From the NCBI GenBank assembly GCA_002479765.1, contig DLOZ01000015.1, positions 1 to 28,855 on the forward strand: DNA of 28,855 bases. The letters are read 5' to 3'. A program made the position numbers and the translations under genes. Below, piece after piece: positions 8,192-17,386 of the stretch. The stretch is from Sphingomonadales bacterium UBA7471. GTDB lineage: Bacteria; Pseudomonadota; Alphaproteobacteria; Sphingomonadales; Sphingomonadaceae. The notes under the pieces are model-generated. The model worked only from the letters and a program-made list of their open reading frames with translations, ran no database searches and was not told the DNA's origin. How positions within the stretch are numbered: the first letter of the stretch is position 1; every line of letters begins with the position of its first letter.

Positions 8192-10204
8192 ATGATCACG
8201 CAATTGGCTCGCACCTCGCTACTGGCGATCGCCATCGGCACGCCTGCGGCTTATGCGCAAGAGAGTGCTGAACCGATTATCATTGTCACCGGAAAAGGGC
8301 TCGACCAGACGAAGGGTGATCCGGCGTATGGCTCTGTGGAAATCGACCGCGCGCGCCTAAGCAGCGAAGCATCTGGCCGGATTGAAAATATCCTCGCCGA
8401 TGTTGCGGGATTTCAACAGTTCCGGCGTTCGGACAGCCGGTCAGCCAATCCATCGGCGCAAGGTGCCACTTTGCGCGCGCTTGGCGGCAATGCGTCAAGC
8501 CGCACGTTGGTGCTGCTTGATGGGGTGCCTCAGGCTGACCCGTTTTTCGGCTATATCCCCTTTAGCGCGATCACCCCCGAACGGTTATCATCCATTCGCG
8601 TCACGCGCGGCGGCGGCAATGGTGCCTTTGGTGCAGGGGCCGTCGCAGGGACCATCGAGCTGAACAGCGCAGGGCGAACCGACCTGCCCGATACGGCATT
8701 GTCCGCCTTTTACGGCAGCAGCAACGCCAGCGAATTGTCCGCTGGCCTCGCGACTGATCTGGGTGCCGGATTTGTCAGCGTGTCGGGTCGGTGGGATCGC
8801 GGCGACGGGTTTTACACAGCGCCAAGCGCCACCCGCCAGCCCACTGATATCCGCGCCGCCTACGACAGTTGGTCAACCGGATTACGCGCTGTTGCGCCGT
8901 TGGCGGACGGGGTTGAACTGCAGTTCCGCGGGCTGCTGTTTCAGGACCATCGGACGTTAAGATTTGCAGGCGCAGACAACAGCTCCGAAGGACAGGATGC
9001 GAGCGTTCGCATCGTGTCACAGGGCCGCTGGCAAGTCGATGCGCTGGCCTATGTTCAGGCGCGCAACTTTACCAACATCGTCATCAGCGCCACGTCCTTC
9101 CGCAAAACGCTCGACCAAAGAAACACGCCATCCACGGGCGTCGGCGGCAAAATTGAGGTCAGGCCACCCGTTGGCGGCGATCATCAATTGCGCATCGGCG
9201 TCGATGGGCGGCTATCCGAAGGCGAGCTGTTTGAAGATGTCTACAGCGGCGTCACCGGCCTCATCACTGCACGGCGCAACGCCGGTGGCAACAGCGCGAC
9301 ATTCGGTGTTTTCGCCGAGAATGATTGGACGCTTGGCGATCTGACGCTGACGGGCGGCATCCGCGCAGACCGTTGGACGATCACCAATGGCTTTTTTGCA
9401 GAGCGCGCCACCAACGGAACCGTCGTGCGCGATGATGCCTTTGCCGATCGCGCAAGTTGGCAGTCCAGCGCACGGGTTGGCGCATTATATACGGCGACCG
9501 ATGCCCTTGCGCTCCGTGCCGCGGCTTATACCGGTTTTCGCTTGCCCACGCTGAATGAACTCTACCGCCCATTCACCGTCTTCCCCGTAGCAACGCGCGC
9601 CAATGAAGCGTTGAACGTGGAAAAGCTGCGCGGTGTCGAGGCTGGGTTTGATGTCCGGCCCGCCACTGGCGTGACCCTTGGTGCCACATTATTCTACAAC
9701 AGGCTCGACGACGCCATCGCCAACGTCACGATTGGCACTAATCTGCGCCAGCGCGGCAATGTCGATGCTGTCATTGCCAAGGGCGTCGAGCTCAGCGGCG
9801 AAGCACAATTTGGTGCGGTCAGCATTGCCGCATCGTACGCGTTCAGCCACAGCCAAGTGCGCGCCTCCGGCATCGCCAGCGGCCTCAACGGCCTCACACC
9901 TGCGCAAAGCCCCCGACATGCCGCAAATGCGACCGTGCGTTGGACGCCACGCGCCGACGCCATATTGTCGGCAACAGCCCGTTATGTCGGCGCACAATTC
10001 GAAGATGATCTTGAGGCGAATATTTTGCCATCGGCGCTAACCTTTGACGGCTTTGCACAAGTCCCCCTCACCCGGCAAATCGCATTGACCGGCCGGGTCG
10101 AGAATATCCTCAATGAAGAAGTTGTGACCCGCAAAGTGGGAACGTCGATAGACATTGGAACGCCCCGGATATTCTGGATCGGCCTGAAATTTTCAGCCCG
10201 ATAG
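8192..10204 (+). CDS. TonB-dependent outer membrane receptor
   Basis: Outer membrane beta-barrel of 670 residues for energised uptake of a ligand such as a siderophore, metal chelate or cofactor. Residues 1-22 form a signal peptide ending AYA. The stretch EPIIIVTG (27-34) resembles a TonB box. A plug domain follows with IENILADVAGFQQFRR, LRALGGNASSRTLVLLDGVPQADPF and SIRVTRGGGNGAFGAGAVAGTIEL. The rest is a barrel of alternating aromatic strands with RLPTLNELYRPF and a C-terminal strand (RIFWIGLKFSAR). The length is ordinary for the family. No transporter, TonB-ExbB or regulator gene is next to it, so the ligand cannot be inferred. The start is the ATG at 8192 with only a weak upstream purine run. 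Confidence 0.9.
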   Translation: MITQLARTSLLAIAIGTPAAYAQESAEPIIIVTGKGLDQTKGDPAYGSVEIDRARLSSEASGRIENILADVAGFQQFRRSDSRSANPSAQGATLRALGGNASSRTLVLLDGVPQADPFFGYIPFSAITPERLSSIRVTRGGGNGAFGAGAVAGTIELNSAGRTDLPDTALSAFYGSSNASELSAGLATDLGAGFVSVSGRWDRGDGFYTAPSATRQPTDIRAAYDSWSTGLRAVAPLADGVELQFRGLLFQDHRTLRFAGADNSSEGQDASVRIVSQGRWQVDALAYVQARNFTNIVISATSFRKTLDQRNTPSTGVGGKIEVRPPVGGDHQLRIGVDGRLSEGELFEDVYSGVTGLITARRNAGGNSATFGVFAENDWTLGDLTLTGGIRADRWTITNGFFAERATNGTVVRDDAFADRASWQSSARVGALYTATDALALRAAAYTGFRLPTLNELYRPFTVFPVATRANEALNVEKLRGVEAGFDVRPATGVTLGATLFYNRLDDAIANVTIGTNLRQRGNVDAVIAKGVELSGEAQFGAVSIAASYAFSHSQVRASGIASGLNGLTPAQSPRHAANATVRWTPRADAILSATARYVGAQFEDDLEANILPSALTFDGFAQVPLTRQIALTGRVENILNEEVVTRKVGTSIDIGTPRIFWIGLKFSAR

Positions 10205-10242
10205 CAGCGAAGGTTGCATCATGTCCCGTGCGACTGGGGCAG

Positions 10243-11676
10243 TTATTGCATGAAACCCAAATTAGCACCGTTGAACCGACCAATGTTGGGCGCGATGCTG
10301 GGGAGTTCGCTAGGCGCTACGCCGAACCACGTAGCGAGTGTTGCAGCATATTGATCGACCGAGATTGTTGGAAGCAAACGCCCAACGCCGACTTGGTCGG
10401 GACTTCTCACGGATATTTGTGGTGCGACACCGTAATAGCGGCCGCCGTTCACCGCGCCGCCCATGATGAAGTGGTGCGCGCCCCAGCCATGGTCGGATCC
10501 ATCACCATTGGACTGCAGCGTCCGGCCAAAATCGGATGCCGTGAATGTCGTTACTTTGTCCGCTACGCCCATTTCTACGGTCGCGCGATAGAAAGCGTCC
10601 ATTGCGAAGTCGACCCGGTCCATCAGCGTTGCATGGTTCACAATCAAATTGTCATGAAGGTCAAAGCCACCCAGGCTGACCATAAACACCTGCCGCTTTA
10701 CGCCCAGCGCTTGGCGCGCCGCGATCATTCGCGCAACAATTTGAAGCTGGTCAGCCAAAGTGTTCGTGCCGGAAACTGGCCGGAATGAGGTCGCAAGCGA
10801 TGTCGGCTGGAGCGCAGCATTAACGACGGCTTCCGCATCAATGGAGCGGCGCGCTACCCTGTTATACTCCGCTTCAAAGATATTGTTGCTCGACTGCGTC
10901 ATCAACGTCCGAAGTGCGTTGCTGCCGGCTGTAGAACCAAATAACGGCCCCTTTAGACCACTGATGGACGTCGCCCCGGCTGTCGAGATTTGATAGGTAA
11001 TCGCGTCCTTCCCGGCTAAAAAAACGGCATTGCCGGCCGCAGAAATACAGGTGAACAGTGAATTGGTGTTGCTGGACAAGGCCAGGTCACCCATCCGGCC
11101 ACCCCAACCGTCGGTGGCACCTTCGGGCTTGGATGACTGCCATGTCGATTGTTGGTCATTATGCGAAAACAGTTTCGCGGGCCGGGGGTTTGCGACCCAA
11201 TTGCTGCTTTGATATTGGGCCAAAGTTAATGGCGCAATCAGCGGGCCAACATTCAGCAATGGCGCCAATTTACCGGCATCAAACAAAGCTTTCATGCGCG
11301 TCATTTGCGGTGCGAGCGCATATTGCACATTATTGGTCAGCACTTGGCCATTGGCGGGTGTTAGGGCGGTTGCCGCAAGGGACGAACGCGCCAACGTAAT
11401 CCCACCCGCGGTTTGTCCGGGGCCACCGCCACGAATGGCGCTGTACAGGTCGTAATTTGCTGAGTCATAGGGAATCAACGTGCTGTTATGGTCGTTGCCA
11501 CCGTTTAGAAATACGCAGACCAATGCGCGATAATCATTGCCTGCACTGAAAGCCGCTGCCTCCCCCATGCCCGCAAGACCCATGGCCCACGACCCCGCCG
11601 TCCCAGCCACGGCCAGTTGTTTAGAGCGGCGAAGGAAAGCGCGTCGTGATATGTCTTCCATCTTGCTAATGTGCAC
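10243..11676 (-). CDS. DUF1501 protein with Tat-like signal
   Basis: Secreted protein of about 477 residues from the DUF1501 family, whose members are distantly related to sulfatases and alkaline phosphatases. The N-terminus carries SRRAFLRR (residues 10-17), a twin-arginine-like motif followed by a hydrophobic stretch. Family motifs are VCVFLNGGNDHNSTLIPYD near the mature start, GWGGRMGD, FMVSLGGFDLHDN, FTASDFGRTLQSNGDGSDHGWGAHHF, and a C-terminal WFGVAPSELPSIAPN segment. The GTG at 11676 is preferred because GGGAG lies six bases upstream; the ATG at 11661 is an alternative. It sits ten bases after the DUF1800 gene, the usual partner of DUF1501. The biochemical role of the pair is not established. 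Confidence 0.88.
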   Translation of the reverse strand: MHISKMEDISRRAFLRRSKQLAVAGTAGSWAMGLAGMGEAAAFSAGNDYRALVCVFLNGGNDHNSTLIPYDSANYDLYSAIRGGGPGQTAGGITLARSSLAATALTPANGQVLTNNVQYALAPQMTRMKALFDAGKLAPLLNVGPLIAPLTLAQYQSSNWVANPRPAKLFSHNDQQSTWQSSKPEGATDGWGGRMGDLALSSNTNSLFTCISAAGNAVFLAGKDAITYQISTAGATSISGLKGPLFGSTAGSNALRTLMTQSSNNIFEAEYNRVARRSIDAEAVVNAALQPTSLATSFRPVSGTNTLADQLQIVARMIAARQALGVKRQVFMVSLGGFDLHDNLIVNHATLMDRVDFAMDAFYRATVEMGVADKVTTFTASDFGRTLQSNGDGSDHGWGAHHFIMGGAVNGGRYYGVAPQISVRSPDQVGVGRLLPTISVDQYAATLATWFGVAPSELPSIAPNIGRFNGANLGFMQ

Positions 11677-11682
11677 GATACG

Positions 11683-11687
11683 CTCCC
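11683..11687 (-). promoter_or_regulatory. Ribosome binding site for the DUF1501 gene
   Basis: Reads GGGAG on the minus strand with six bases to GTG at 11676. It touches the stop codon of the DUF1800 gene, which suggests coupled translation. Confidence 0.55.
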
Positions 11688-13516
11688 TATTTTTGGACGA
11701 GATAATCAGGGGAGGCAAACACCAGAAGTGTCGCCAGATACACGCGTCGTTCCTTGTCTGCCAATGAACTGTTGTCAGTCACCGTCGTCGCGTCAAGTGC
11801 AGCCTTAATGGTCGCTTTGGTGGCGTCGGTAAGCTGGTTTGCGGACAATAACAAAGACAGCCGGTTCAGTAAGGCCGTCGTGTCGGAAACGATCGCTAAC
11901 TCACTGGTATACGTCGCTTTGACGTCGTTGTTCACGCCGTTGACGGACCCAATGGCTGAAGCCATGAAGTTGATATAGCCGGCAACACTGACTTCGGTGA
12001 CGATTTGGAATTCAGGTGCGACAAGCGCATTGGTTGCGATGGCGGTATTGGCAGGGACATAACCCGGGCGGTAAAAATTGAATACAGACGGCGCCCGCAA
12101 GGGGCTTTGACCGAGGCTGGTGCCGGGATTGGACAAATTTGCGATGGTCCAATTTCCGGATCGCGATGTCGCACCGAAATTTCTGGCCCATTGCGTAAAG
12201 CGCAATACGGGCTCGCGAACTTTGCCAAAGGTCGGGGACGTTAGTCCGGCAGCATTGATCGCTTCATCATCAAGTAAAATCGCCTTGAATACCGCCCGCA
12301 GATCACCACGAACGCCCGAGCCATTATTGTTAAATATCTTGGCAACGCGGTCAACATAGCCAGCGCTAGGGTTACTCGTCACCAAACGCTGGATCATTTG
12401 CTTTGAAAAAAATGGGCCCACATTGGGATGGTTGAAAAGTGTGTCCAGCGCGATTTTCATCGATGTCGGAGCATCGGTGTTGGCGGGAATAGTTGTACCC
12501 AAAAATGTTTTTTCCAGCATGGAATGTTCGCTGGTGGTTTGTGGCCTTGACCATCTGGTCGGATCGCTGGTCATCGGTCTTATGACAGATTCTAACGGTG
12601 CGACGGTTTGTGATGGAAAACGGACGGACGGCGTTCTGACCAAATTTGCATAGTCATAACTATAGCCGGTAAATACCCGCGCGAGGTTGGACACATCGGA
12701 ATTGGTATATGTTTCGATAGGCTGGCCAGTGGTGCCGGTTTTTTTGGTGCCGTCATTATTCAGCTCATTCAAACCAATGGTGAAAAGCTGCATGACTTCA
12801 CGCGCATAATTTTCGTCGGGCACGCGACCGGTCCGCGTATCTTCTTTCTTGTTATCAAGCATGCTCAGAAAAACGCCCATGGCGGGGTTTAGCGTGACAT
12901 CTTCCAGTAGCTGGCGGAAATTACCCAGAGCATTGCGGTTGAGAACATCCCAATAAGCGGCCATTGCATTGGACCGCCATGTGATTTCGACGTTGTTGGT
13001 CGACACAACAAAAAATTGGGAAAGCGCGAACGCCAATCTTTTACGAACGGGGTCGGGACTGGCAATCAACTGGTTCCAGACCATATAATCCGCTAAATTG
13101 TCTCGGAAATAAAACTCGTCGACGGTCACTTGGTCGTAACCGCGCGATGCCAGCCAGGCGACACCTGTCTGGCTAATCGGAATATCCATCTGTTTGTCGA
13201 GCCAGGCCACATAACCCACAGATCGGATGTCCGCGATTTCCGGTTCCGTCGCTGCGAGGCTGGCCTTCAAAATGAAACGGGCGGCTTCGCCATCTGTTGC
13301 CGGCTTTGCAACTTGCACTACAGGTGCCAAAACAGAGCTGATTGGATTGCCGTCCGTTCCTCCACCGCCACATGCGGCCAGCGCCAATGAGGCGGCGGGA
13401 ATTGCGAAAACAGCGGACGATTTTTCTTCGGCCATTCCCTGCGGTGCAGCGAATGTATCTGGGAACCTATCCGCTTTTGTTGCCTCTTCCAGAGCCGCGC
13501 ATTCAGCTTGCGTCAT
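11687..13516 (-). CDS. DUF1800 domain protein, exported
   Basis: About 609 residues of the DUF1800 family, normally encoded next to DUF1501. Recognisable segments are RFILKASLAATEPEI near the domain start, VRKRLAFALSQFFVVSTN, NPAMGVFLSMLDNKK, NYAREVMQLFTIGLNELN, ARVFTGYSYDY, and FSKQMIQRLVTSNPS followed by RGDLRAVFKAILLD. Before the domain a hydrophobic stretch ends in LAAC followed by four glycines, a possible lipobox at C49 from this start. The start is uncertain. The ATG at 13516 has GGGGGG about eight bases upstream. The ATG at 13591 would add 25 residues, and that at 13435 would put the lipobox cysteine at position 22 but lacks a spaced ribosome site. Its function is unknown. Confidence 0.85.
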   Translation of the reverse strand: MTQAECAALEEATKADRFPDTFAAPQGMAEEKSSAVFAIPAASLALAACGGGGTDGNPISSVLAPVVQVAKPATDGEAARFILKASLAATEPEIADIRSVGYVAWLDKQMDIPISQTGVAWLASRGYDQVTVDEFYFRDNLADYMVWNQLIASPDPVRKRLAFALSQFFVVSTNNVEITWRSNAMAAYWDVLNRNALGNFRQLLEDVTLNPAMGVFLSMLDNKKEDTRTGRVPDENYAREVMQLFTIGLNELNNDGTKKTGTTGQPIETYTNSDVSNLARVFTGYSYDYANLVRTPSVRFPSQTVAPLESVIRPMTSDPTRWSRPQTTSEHSMLEKTFLGTTIPANTDAPTSMKIALDTLFNHPNVGPFFSKQMIQRLVTSNPSAGYVDRVAKIFNNNGSGVRGDLRAVFKAILLDDEAINAAGLTSPTFGKVREPVLRFTQWARNFGATSRSGNWTIANLSNPGTSLGQSPLRAPSVFNFYRPGYVPANTAIATNALVAPEFQIVTEVSVAGYINFMASAIGSVNGVNNDVKATYTSELAIVSDTTALLNRLSLLLSANQLTDATKATIKAALDATTVTDNSSLADKERRVYLATLLVFASPDYLVQK

Positions 13517-13607
13517 CACACTATCCCCCCAACCATATGGCCAATTCCAAGGTAAGGAAAGGCCCTGGTTCCCACCGCCGTTGCCGCACATGTGTAATGA
13601 TGTTACG

Positions 13608-13635
13608 CTGACAAATGGTTTGACTAGTCTATACT
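13608..13635 (+). promoter_or_regulatory. Candidate promoter for the type IV secretion operon
   Basis: CTGACA (13608-13613), a 16-base spacer and TATACT (13630-13635) match the housekeeping sigma consensus at five of six bases in each box. This would give a leader of roughly 85-90 bases before virB1. The region also separates the operon from the divergent DUF1800 gene. It is a motif match only. Confidence 0.4.
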
Positions 13636-13729
13636 TTTTCCCAGCCCCAGCAATGAATTTTTTTGTTGCGATGGGTGGGGTAGGAGATTAGTCAGCGGCA
13701 TGGTAACAAGCGTGATTTAGGCTCGGTAC

Positions 13730-14338
13730 ATGGTCAACAGGCGCTTCGCTCTCCCTATTTTTGCAGTTCTTCCTCTCGCGGGATTCTGTTCGGCGGCGCA
13801 CGCAAATGTTTTTGAACGCAAACAAAATGGCAATCTCGTCGAAATATCCCAGCCGGCATGGCGGGCAGAAGCGTCGCGGTCTGTTGAACGTCGACATGGT
13901 CCGACAACAAATTCCACATCCAATTCTGCCCAATCACAAAATGCCGTGCGGCAGCATATTCAGGTTGCAGCAACACGCTTCGGTGTTGACCGCAATCTGG
14001 TCGATGCGGTTGCTTGGCAAGAGTCACGATATAATCCCCGCGCCCTTTCCACAGCGGGAGCGATGGGCGTGATGCAACTGATGCCCGGGACTGCCCGGCA
14101 ATTGGGTGTGCGTAATCCGCAGGATGTGGAACAAAATGTGGCTGGCGGGACCGCATATTTGCGCGAGCAGCTTGAACGCTTTGGTAATAACGTGCCGTTG
14201 GCTTTGGCGGCATATAATGCTGGACCAGGGGCGGTGATCAAATATGGTGGCATACCGCCGTATCGCGAAACACAAGATTACGTCCGCCAAATAATGCAAC
14301 GCTTGTCGGCAACGTCGGCCTATCGCGCAGGATATTGA
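13730..14338 (+). CDS. virB1: VirB1-like lytic transglycosylase
   Basis: Periplasmic muramidase of 202 residues that opens peptidoglycan for assembly of the secretion channel. A signal peptide ends AHA at about residue 25. A low-complexity Ser/Asn/Gln linker follows (about 58-72), then an SLT domain with catalytic glutamate E98 in AWQESRYNPRA, GAMGVMQLMPGTARQLG, and the ALAAYNAGPGAV motif near the end. It ends with PYRETQDYVRQI, typical of family 1 transglycosylases. The ATG at 13730 is the only sensible start; an upstream ATG at about 13700 runs into a stop. It leads the virB operon, and its stop precedes the virB2 start by only five bases. A general lytic transglycosylase is an alternative, but the context favours VirB1. 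Confidence 0.85.
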   Translation: MVNRRFALPIFAVLPLAGFCSAAHANVFERKQNGNLVEISQPAWRAEASRSVERRHGPTTNSTSNSAQSQNAVRQHIQVAATRFGVDRNLVDAVAWQESRYNPRALSTAGAMGVMQLMPGTARQLGVRNPQDVEQNVAGGTAYLREQLERFGNNVPLALAAYNAGPGAVIKYGGIPPYRETQDYVRQIMQRLSATSAYRAGY

Positions 14339-14343
14339 GGTTT

Positions 14344-14664
14344 ATGATGACATATAGATTCAAACGCTTTTTTGCATGTGCTGCGCTCGCTTTGGCTATT
14401 CCCAAAAACGCGATGGCGCAGGCGGCGAATGTCGATCCGCAAGGTTCGGGGCCAATCGTCAACGCGCTTAGCTGGATACAGGGCACATTGCTTGGCAATG
14501 TCGCGACGACTGCTGCCGTTATCGCTGTTGCGGTTGTGGGGCTGATGATGCTGACCGGACGCATGAACTGGCGCTTTGGTGCGACCGTTATCATTGGCTG
14601 CTTCATTCTCTTTGGCGCCACAGCGATTGTCTCGGGTATTCGTATCGCTGCAGTTGGCGGTTAG
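14344..14664 (+). CDS. virB2: VirB2 / TrbC-family pilin
   Basis: Small major pilin-type subunit of the type IV secretion system, about 106 residues. It has a cleavable signal (basic FKRFF, a hydrophobic stretch, then AMAQA). Two membrane helices follow: one around NVATTAAVIAVAVVGLMML, and one around ATVIIGCFILFGATAIVSG, joined by a short polar loop (TGRMNWRF). This is the VirB2 layout. GAGG at 14337-14340 suits either ATG 14344 or, with better spacing, ATG 14347. It lies directly after virB1 and before virB3, the standard order. Confidence 0.85.
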   Translation: MMTYRFKRFFACAALALAIPKNAMAQAANVDPQGSGPIVNALSWIQGTLLGNVATTAAVIAVAVVGLMMLTGRMNWRFGATVIIGCFILFGATAIVSGIRIAAVGG

Positions 14665-14668
14665 GGCT

Positions 14669-14953
14669 ATGACACCGCTGAACCGCACGCCGATATTCCG
14701 CGCATTAACACAGCCGCAGATGTTTGCGGGCGTCACATATAGCTATTTTGTCATAAATCTGGTCGTCACGACCGAGATTTTCCTGATCACACGGTCATTC
14801 TGGGCAATTCCGGCTGCCGCCGTCATTCATGCGATTGGCTATATGGCATGTTTGCGGGAGCCCCGGATTTTCGATCTCTGGATTACGAAGATAAGCCGTT
14901 GCGGTCGCACGCGCACGCATGATCTTTGGCGCTGCAACAGTTACCGGCCTTAA
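14669..14953 (+). CDS. virB3: VirB3 inner membrane component
   Basis: Small inner membrane protein of 94 residues that binds the VirB4 ATPase. It begins TPLNRTPIFRALTQPQMFAG, the VirB3 family opening, followed by two hydrophobic segments and a conserved tail (ACLREPRIFDLWITK, then a cysteine- and arginine-rich end). The ATG at 14669 is chosen because the conserved N-terminus begins there; the same frame extends uselessly back into virB2. Five bases separate it from virB2, and virB4 follows three bases after its stop. Confidence 0.88.
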   Translation: MTPLNRTPIFRALTQPQMFAGVTYSYFVINLVVTTEIFLITRSFWAIPAAAVIHAIGYMACLREPRIFDLWITKISRCGRTRTHDLWRCNSYRP

Positions 14954-14956
14954 TCC

Positions 14957-17386
14957 GTGAAAACGGCCGCCCAAAAAGCAGCAGCTTTGGACCCATGCGC
15001 TGGGGACCGTCTGCCTTATGCCGGGCATTTGGATGACCATACGGTTATGACCCGCGGCGGCGACCTGATCCAGATGATTCAGGTCGATGGCATTGCCTTT
15101 GAAACTGCCGATAGCGAAACGCTGAACCATATGGCTGCGGTGCGTGATGTTGTGATGCGCGGCATCGCGAATTCCAACCTGATGTTATACTGCCACGTCA
15201 TTCGTCGTCAGGTGACCGCCGAATTATCGGGCGCGCAACCCGACGGTTTTGTCCGCGACCTTGACGATGCGTGGCAGCAGCAACTGCGTGGCAAAAAGCT
15301 CTATATCAATGACATGGTGCTGATGCTGGTCCGTCGCCCAGCCCAAGGAAAGATTGGTTTTTTTGACCGCCTGACCAAATGGGGCAATGGAACACGCAAC
15401 AGCGCCGAACGGCTGGCTGACCAAACGCCGGAACTGCGCGAATTAGATGCGGCGCGCACCAATCTGCTCTCTGCCCTCAGCCGCTATGGCCCGCGCCTGC
15501 TTGGCCGATATCGCGACGCACATGGCACTTGTTCCGAACCGCTGGAGATATTGTCGGCGCTGTATAATGGCGAAATGCAGCCTGTGCTTGAACCCACTGG
15601 CGATGCTGGCCAATATCTGCCCTATAAGCGGATCAGCTTTGGCCTTGATGCCCTCGAATTGAAAGGCGCAAGCGCCAACACGTCGCGTTTTGGCGCTATC
15701 GTTTCCATCAAGGATTATCCTGCATATACGGCGCCGGGCATGCTCGATAATCTGCTGCGCCTGCCGCATGAGCTGACGATGACGGAGAGCTTTGCTTTTA
15801 TCGACCGACAGATTGCGGATGAACGCATCGGGCTTGCGCTGCGCCGGTTGCGCGCGGCGTCGGACGAAACCACCACCCTGCGCCAAGGCCTTTTGGGTGC
15901 AAAGGATGACCTTACCGGTGGCGCTGCAGCTTATGGTGAGCACCATCTGACGGTGCATGTCCGCGCGATGACCTTGGCCGCGCTCGATGCTGCTGTTGCC
16001 GATGTGCAGGCATCGCTTGCCGATATTGGCGCGGTTGCCGTGCGAGAGGATCTCAATTTGGAAAGTGCCTTTTGGGGTCAGTTTCCGGGCAATGCAGATT
16101 TTATTGCGCGCAAGGCTTTGGTGTCGACCGCCAATTTGTCCGGTCTCATTTCGCTCCATGGCTTTCCAATCGGCGTGCCTGCTGGCGGTCCATGGGGCGA
16201 GCCTATCACGGTCCTCGAAACCACATCCAGCACACCCTATTTCTTTAACTTGCACAGCGGCGATTTGGGCAATTTCACGCTTATTGGTCCATCGGGTTCC
16301 GGTAAAACAGTGGTGCTCAATTTCCTGATTGCGCAGGCGCAGAAATTCCACCCCCGCACGTTTTTCTTTGACAAAGATCGCGGTGCAGAGATTTTCATTC
16401 GCGCCATTGGCGGGCATTATGATGTCTTGCGGCCCGGCACGCCAACCGGATTCAACCCGCTTCAACTGCCCGAAAATGCAACAAATCAGGCATTTTTGCG
16501 GCAATGGCTCTCGCAGATTTTAACGCCAGCGGGCGGGCAGCTTACTGCCGATGAAAACGCCATTATCTCAAGCGCGGTTGATGCCAATTTCGGCCAACCG
16601 GCCGAATATCGCCAATTGCGCTATTTGGTGGAGCTATTGGCTGGCGGCGCACGCCCCGTCCGTGGCGATCTCGCATCGCGCCTTGCCCCTTGGTATGGCG
16701 CAGGGGAACATGCATGGTTGTTCGATAACCCGACGGACCAGTTGAACCTGGATACCAGAACCGCTGGCTTTGACATGACCGCGTTGCTCGATAACCCAGC
16801 GTTGCGCACGCCCGCGATGATGTATTTGTTCCACCGCGTCGATGAACGTTTGGACGGCAGCCCTTCGATGATTGTCATCGACGAAGGGTGGAAGGCGCTG
16901 GATGACGAAGTCTTTGTGCACCGGTTGAAGGATTGGATGAAGACGATCCGCAAACGCAATGGTGTGGTTGGTTTTGCCACACAAAGCGCAAGCGACGCGA
17001 TTGAAAGCAAAATCGCCGCGACCATCATTGAACAATCCGCCACGCAATTGTTCATGAGCAATCCCAAGGCGCAAGCATCCGATTATTGCGGTGGCTTTGG
17101 GTTGACCGCGCATGAGCTTGATCTCGTGCGCTCCTTGCCCGAACATTTGCGCTGCGTTTTAATTAAGCAAGGCGGGAACAGCGTCGTTGCGCGTCTGGAC
17201 ATGGGCAATATGCCCGATGCGATCACGGTGCTGTCCGGCCGTGAAGCCAGCGTGCGCAAACTGGACGAGCTTCGCAGCGTTCATGGTGATGCGCCGTCCG
17301 AATGGTTGCCGATATTATTGCAAGCAGCGCAAGAAGGGGCGTTGACCCCGTGGCCAGTGGCAAGCGGGAGGGGTATGCAAAGCTGA
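14957..17386 (+). CDS. virB4: VirB4 secretion ATPase
   Basis: Cytoplasmic AAA+ ATPase of 809 residues that powers pilus assembly and substrate transfer. The Walker A loop GPSGSGKT is at 444-451 and the Walker B aspartate/glutamate at D642/E643 in MIVIDEGWKALDD. The RKRNGVVGFATQSASDAI segment after it is the usual VirB4 sensor region. The N-terminal half (CagE/TrbE/VirB family domain) includes HLDDHTVMTRGGDLIQMIQVDG. The length is normal for VirB4. The start is GTG at 14957, three bases after virB3, with no clear ribosome site, so translation is probably coupled. The gene is intact. Confidence 0.95.
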   Translation: MKTAAQKAAALDPCAGDRLPYAGHLDDHTVMTRGGDLIQMIQVDGIAFETADSETLNHMAAVRDVVMRGIANSNLMLYCHVIRRQVTAELSGAQPDGFVRDLDDAWQQQLRGKKLYINDMVLMLVRRPAQGKIGFFDRLTKWGNGTRNSAERLADQTPELRELDAARTNLLSALSRYGPRLLGRYRDAHGTCSEPLEILSALYNGEMQPVLEPTGDAGQYLPYKRISFGLDALELKGASANTSRFGAIVSIKDYPAYTAPGMLDNLLRLPHELTMTESFAFIDRQIADERIGLALRRLRAASDETTTLRQGLLGAKDDLTGGAAAYGEHHLTVHVRAMTLAALDAAVADVQASLADIGAVAVREDLNLESAFWGQFPGNADFIARKALVSTANLSGLISLHGFPIGVPAGGPWGEPITVLETTSSTPYFFNLHSGDLGNFTLIGPSGSGKTVVLNFLIAQAQKFHPRTFFFDKDRGAEIFIRAIGGHYDVLRPGTPTGFNPLQLPENATNQAFLRQWLSQILTPAGGQLTADENAIISSAVDANFGQPAEYRQLRYLVELLAGGARPVRGDLASRLAPWYGAGEHAWLFDNPTDQLNLDTRTAGFDMTALLDNPALRTPAMMYLFHRVDERLDGSPSMIVIDEGWKALDDEVFVHRLKDWMKTIRKRNGVVGFATQSASDAIESKIAATIIEQSATQLFMSNPKAQASDYCGGFGLTAHELDLVRSLPEHLRCVLIKQGGNSVVARLDMGNMPDAITVLSGREASVRKLDELRSVHGDAPSEWLPILLQAAQEGALTPWPVASGRGMQS

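Noticed and set aside
15443..16504. Long minus-strand open frame (353 codons) antisense to virB4
   Set aside because: It lies wholly inside a well-supported gene, has no recognisable domain, and such antisense frames are common in GC-rich coding DNA.
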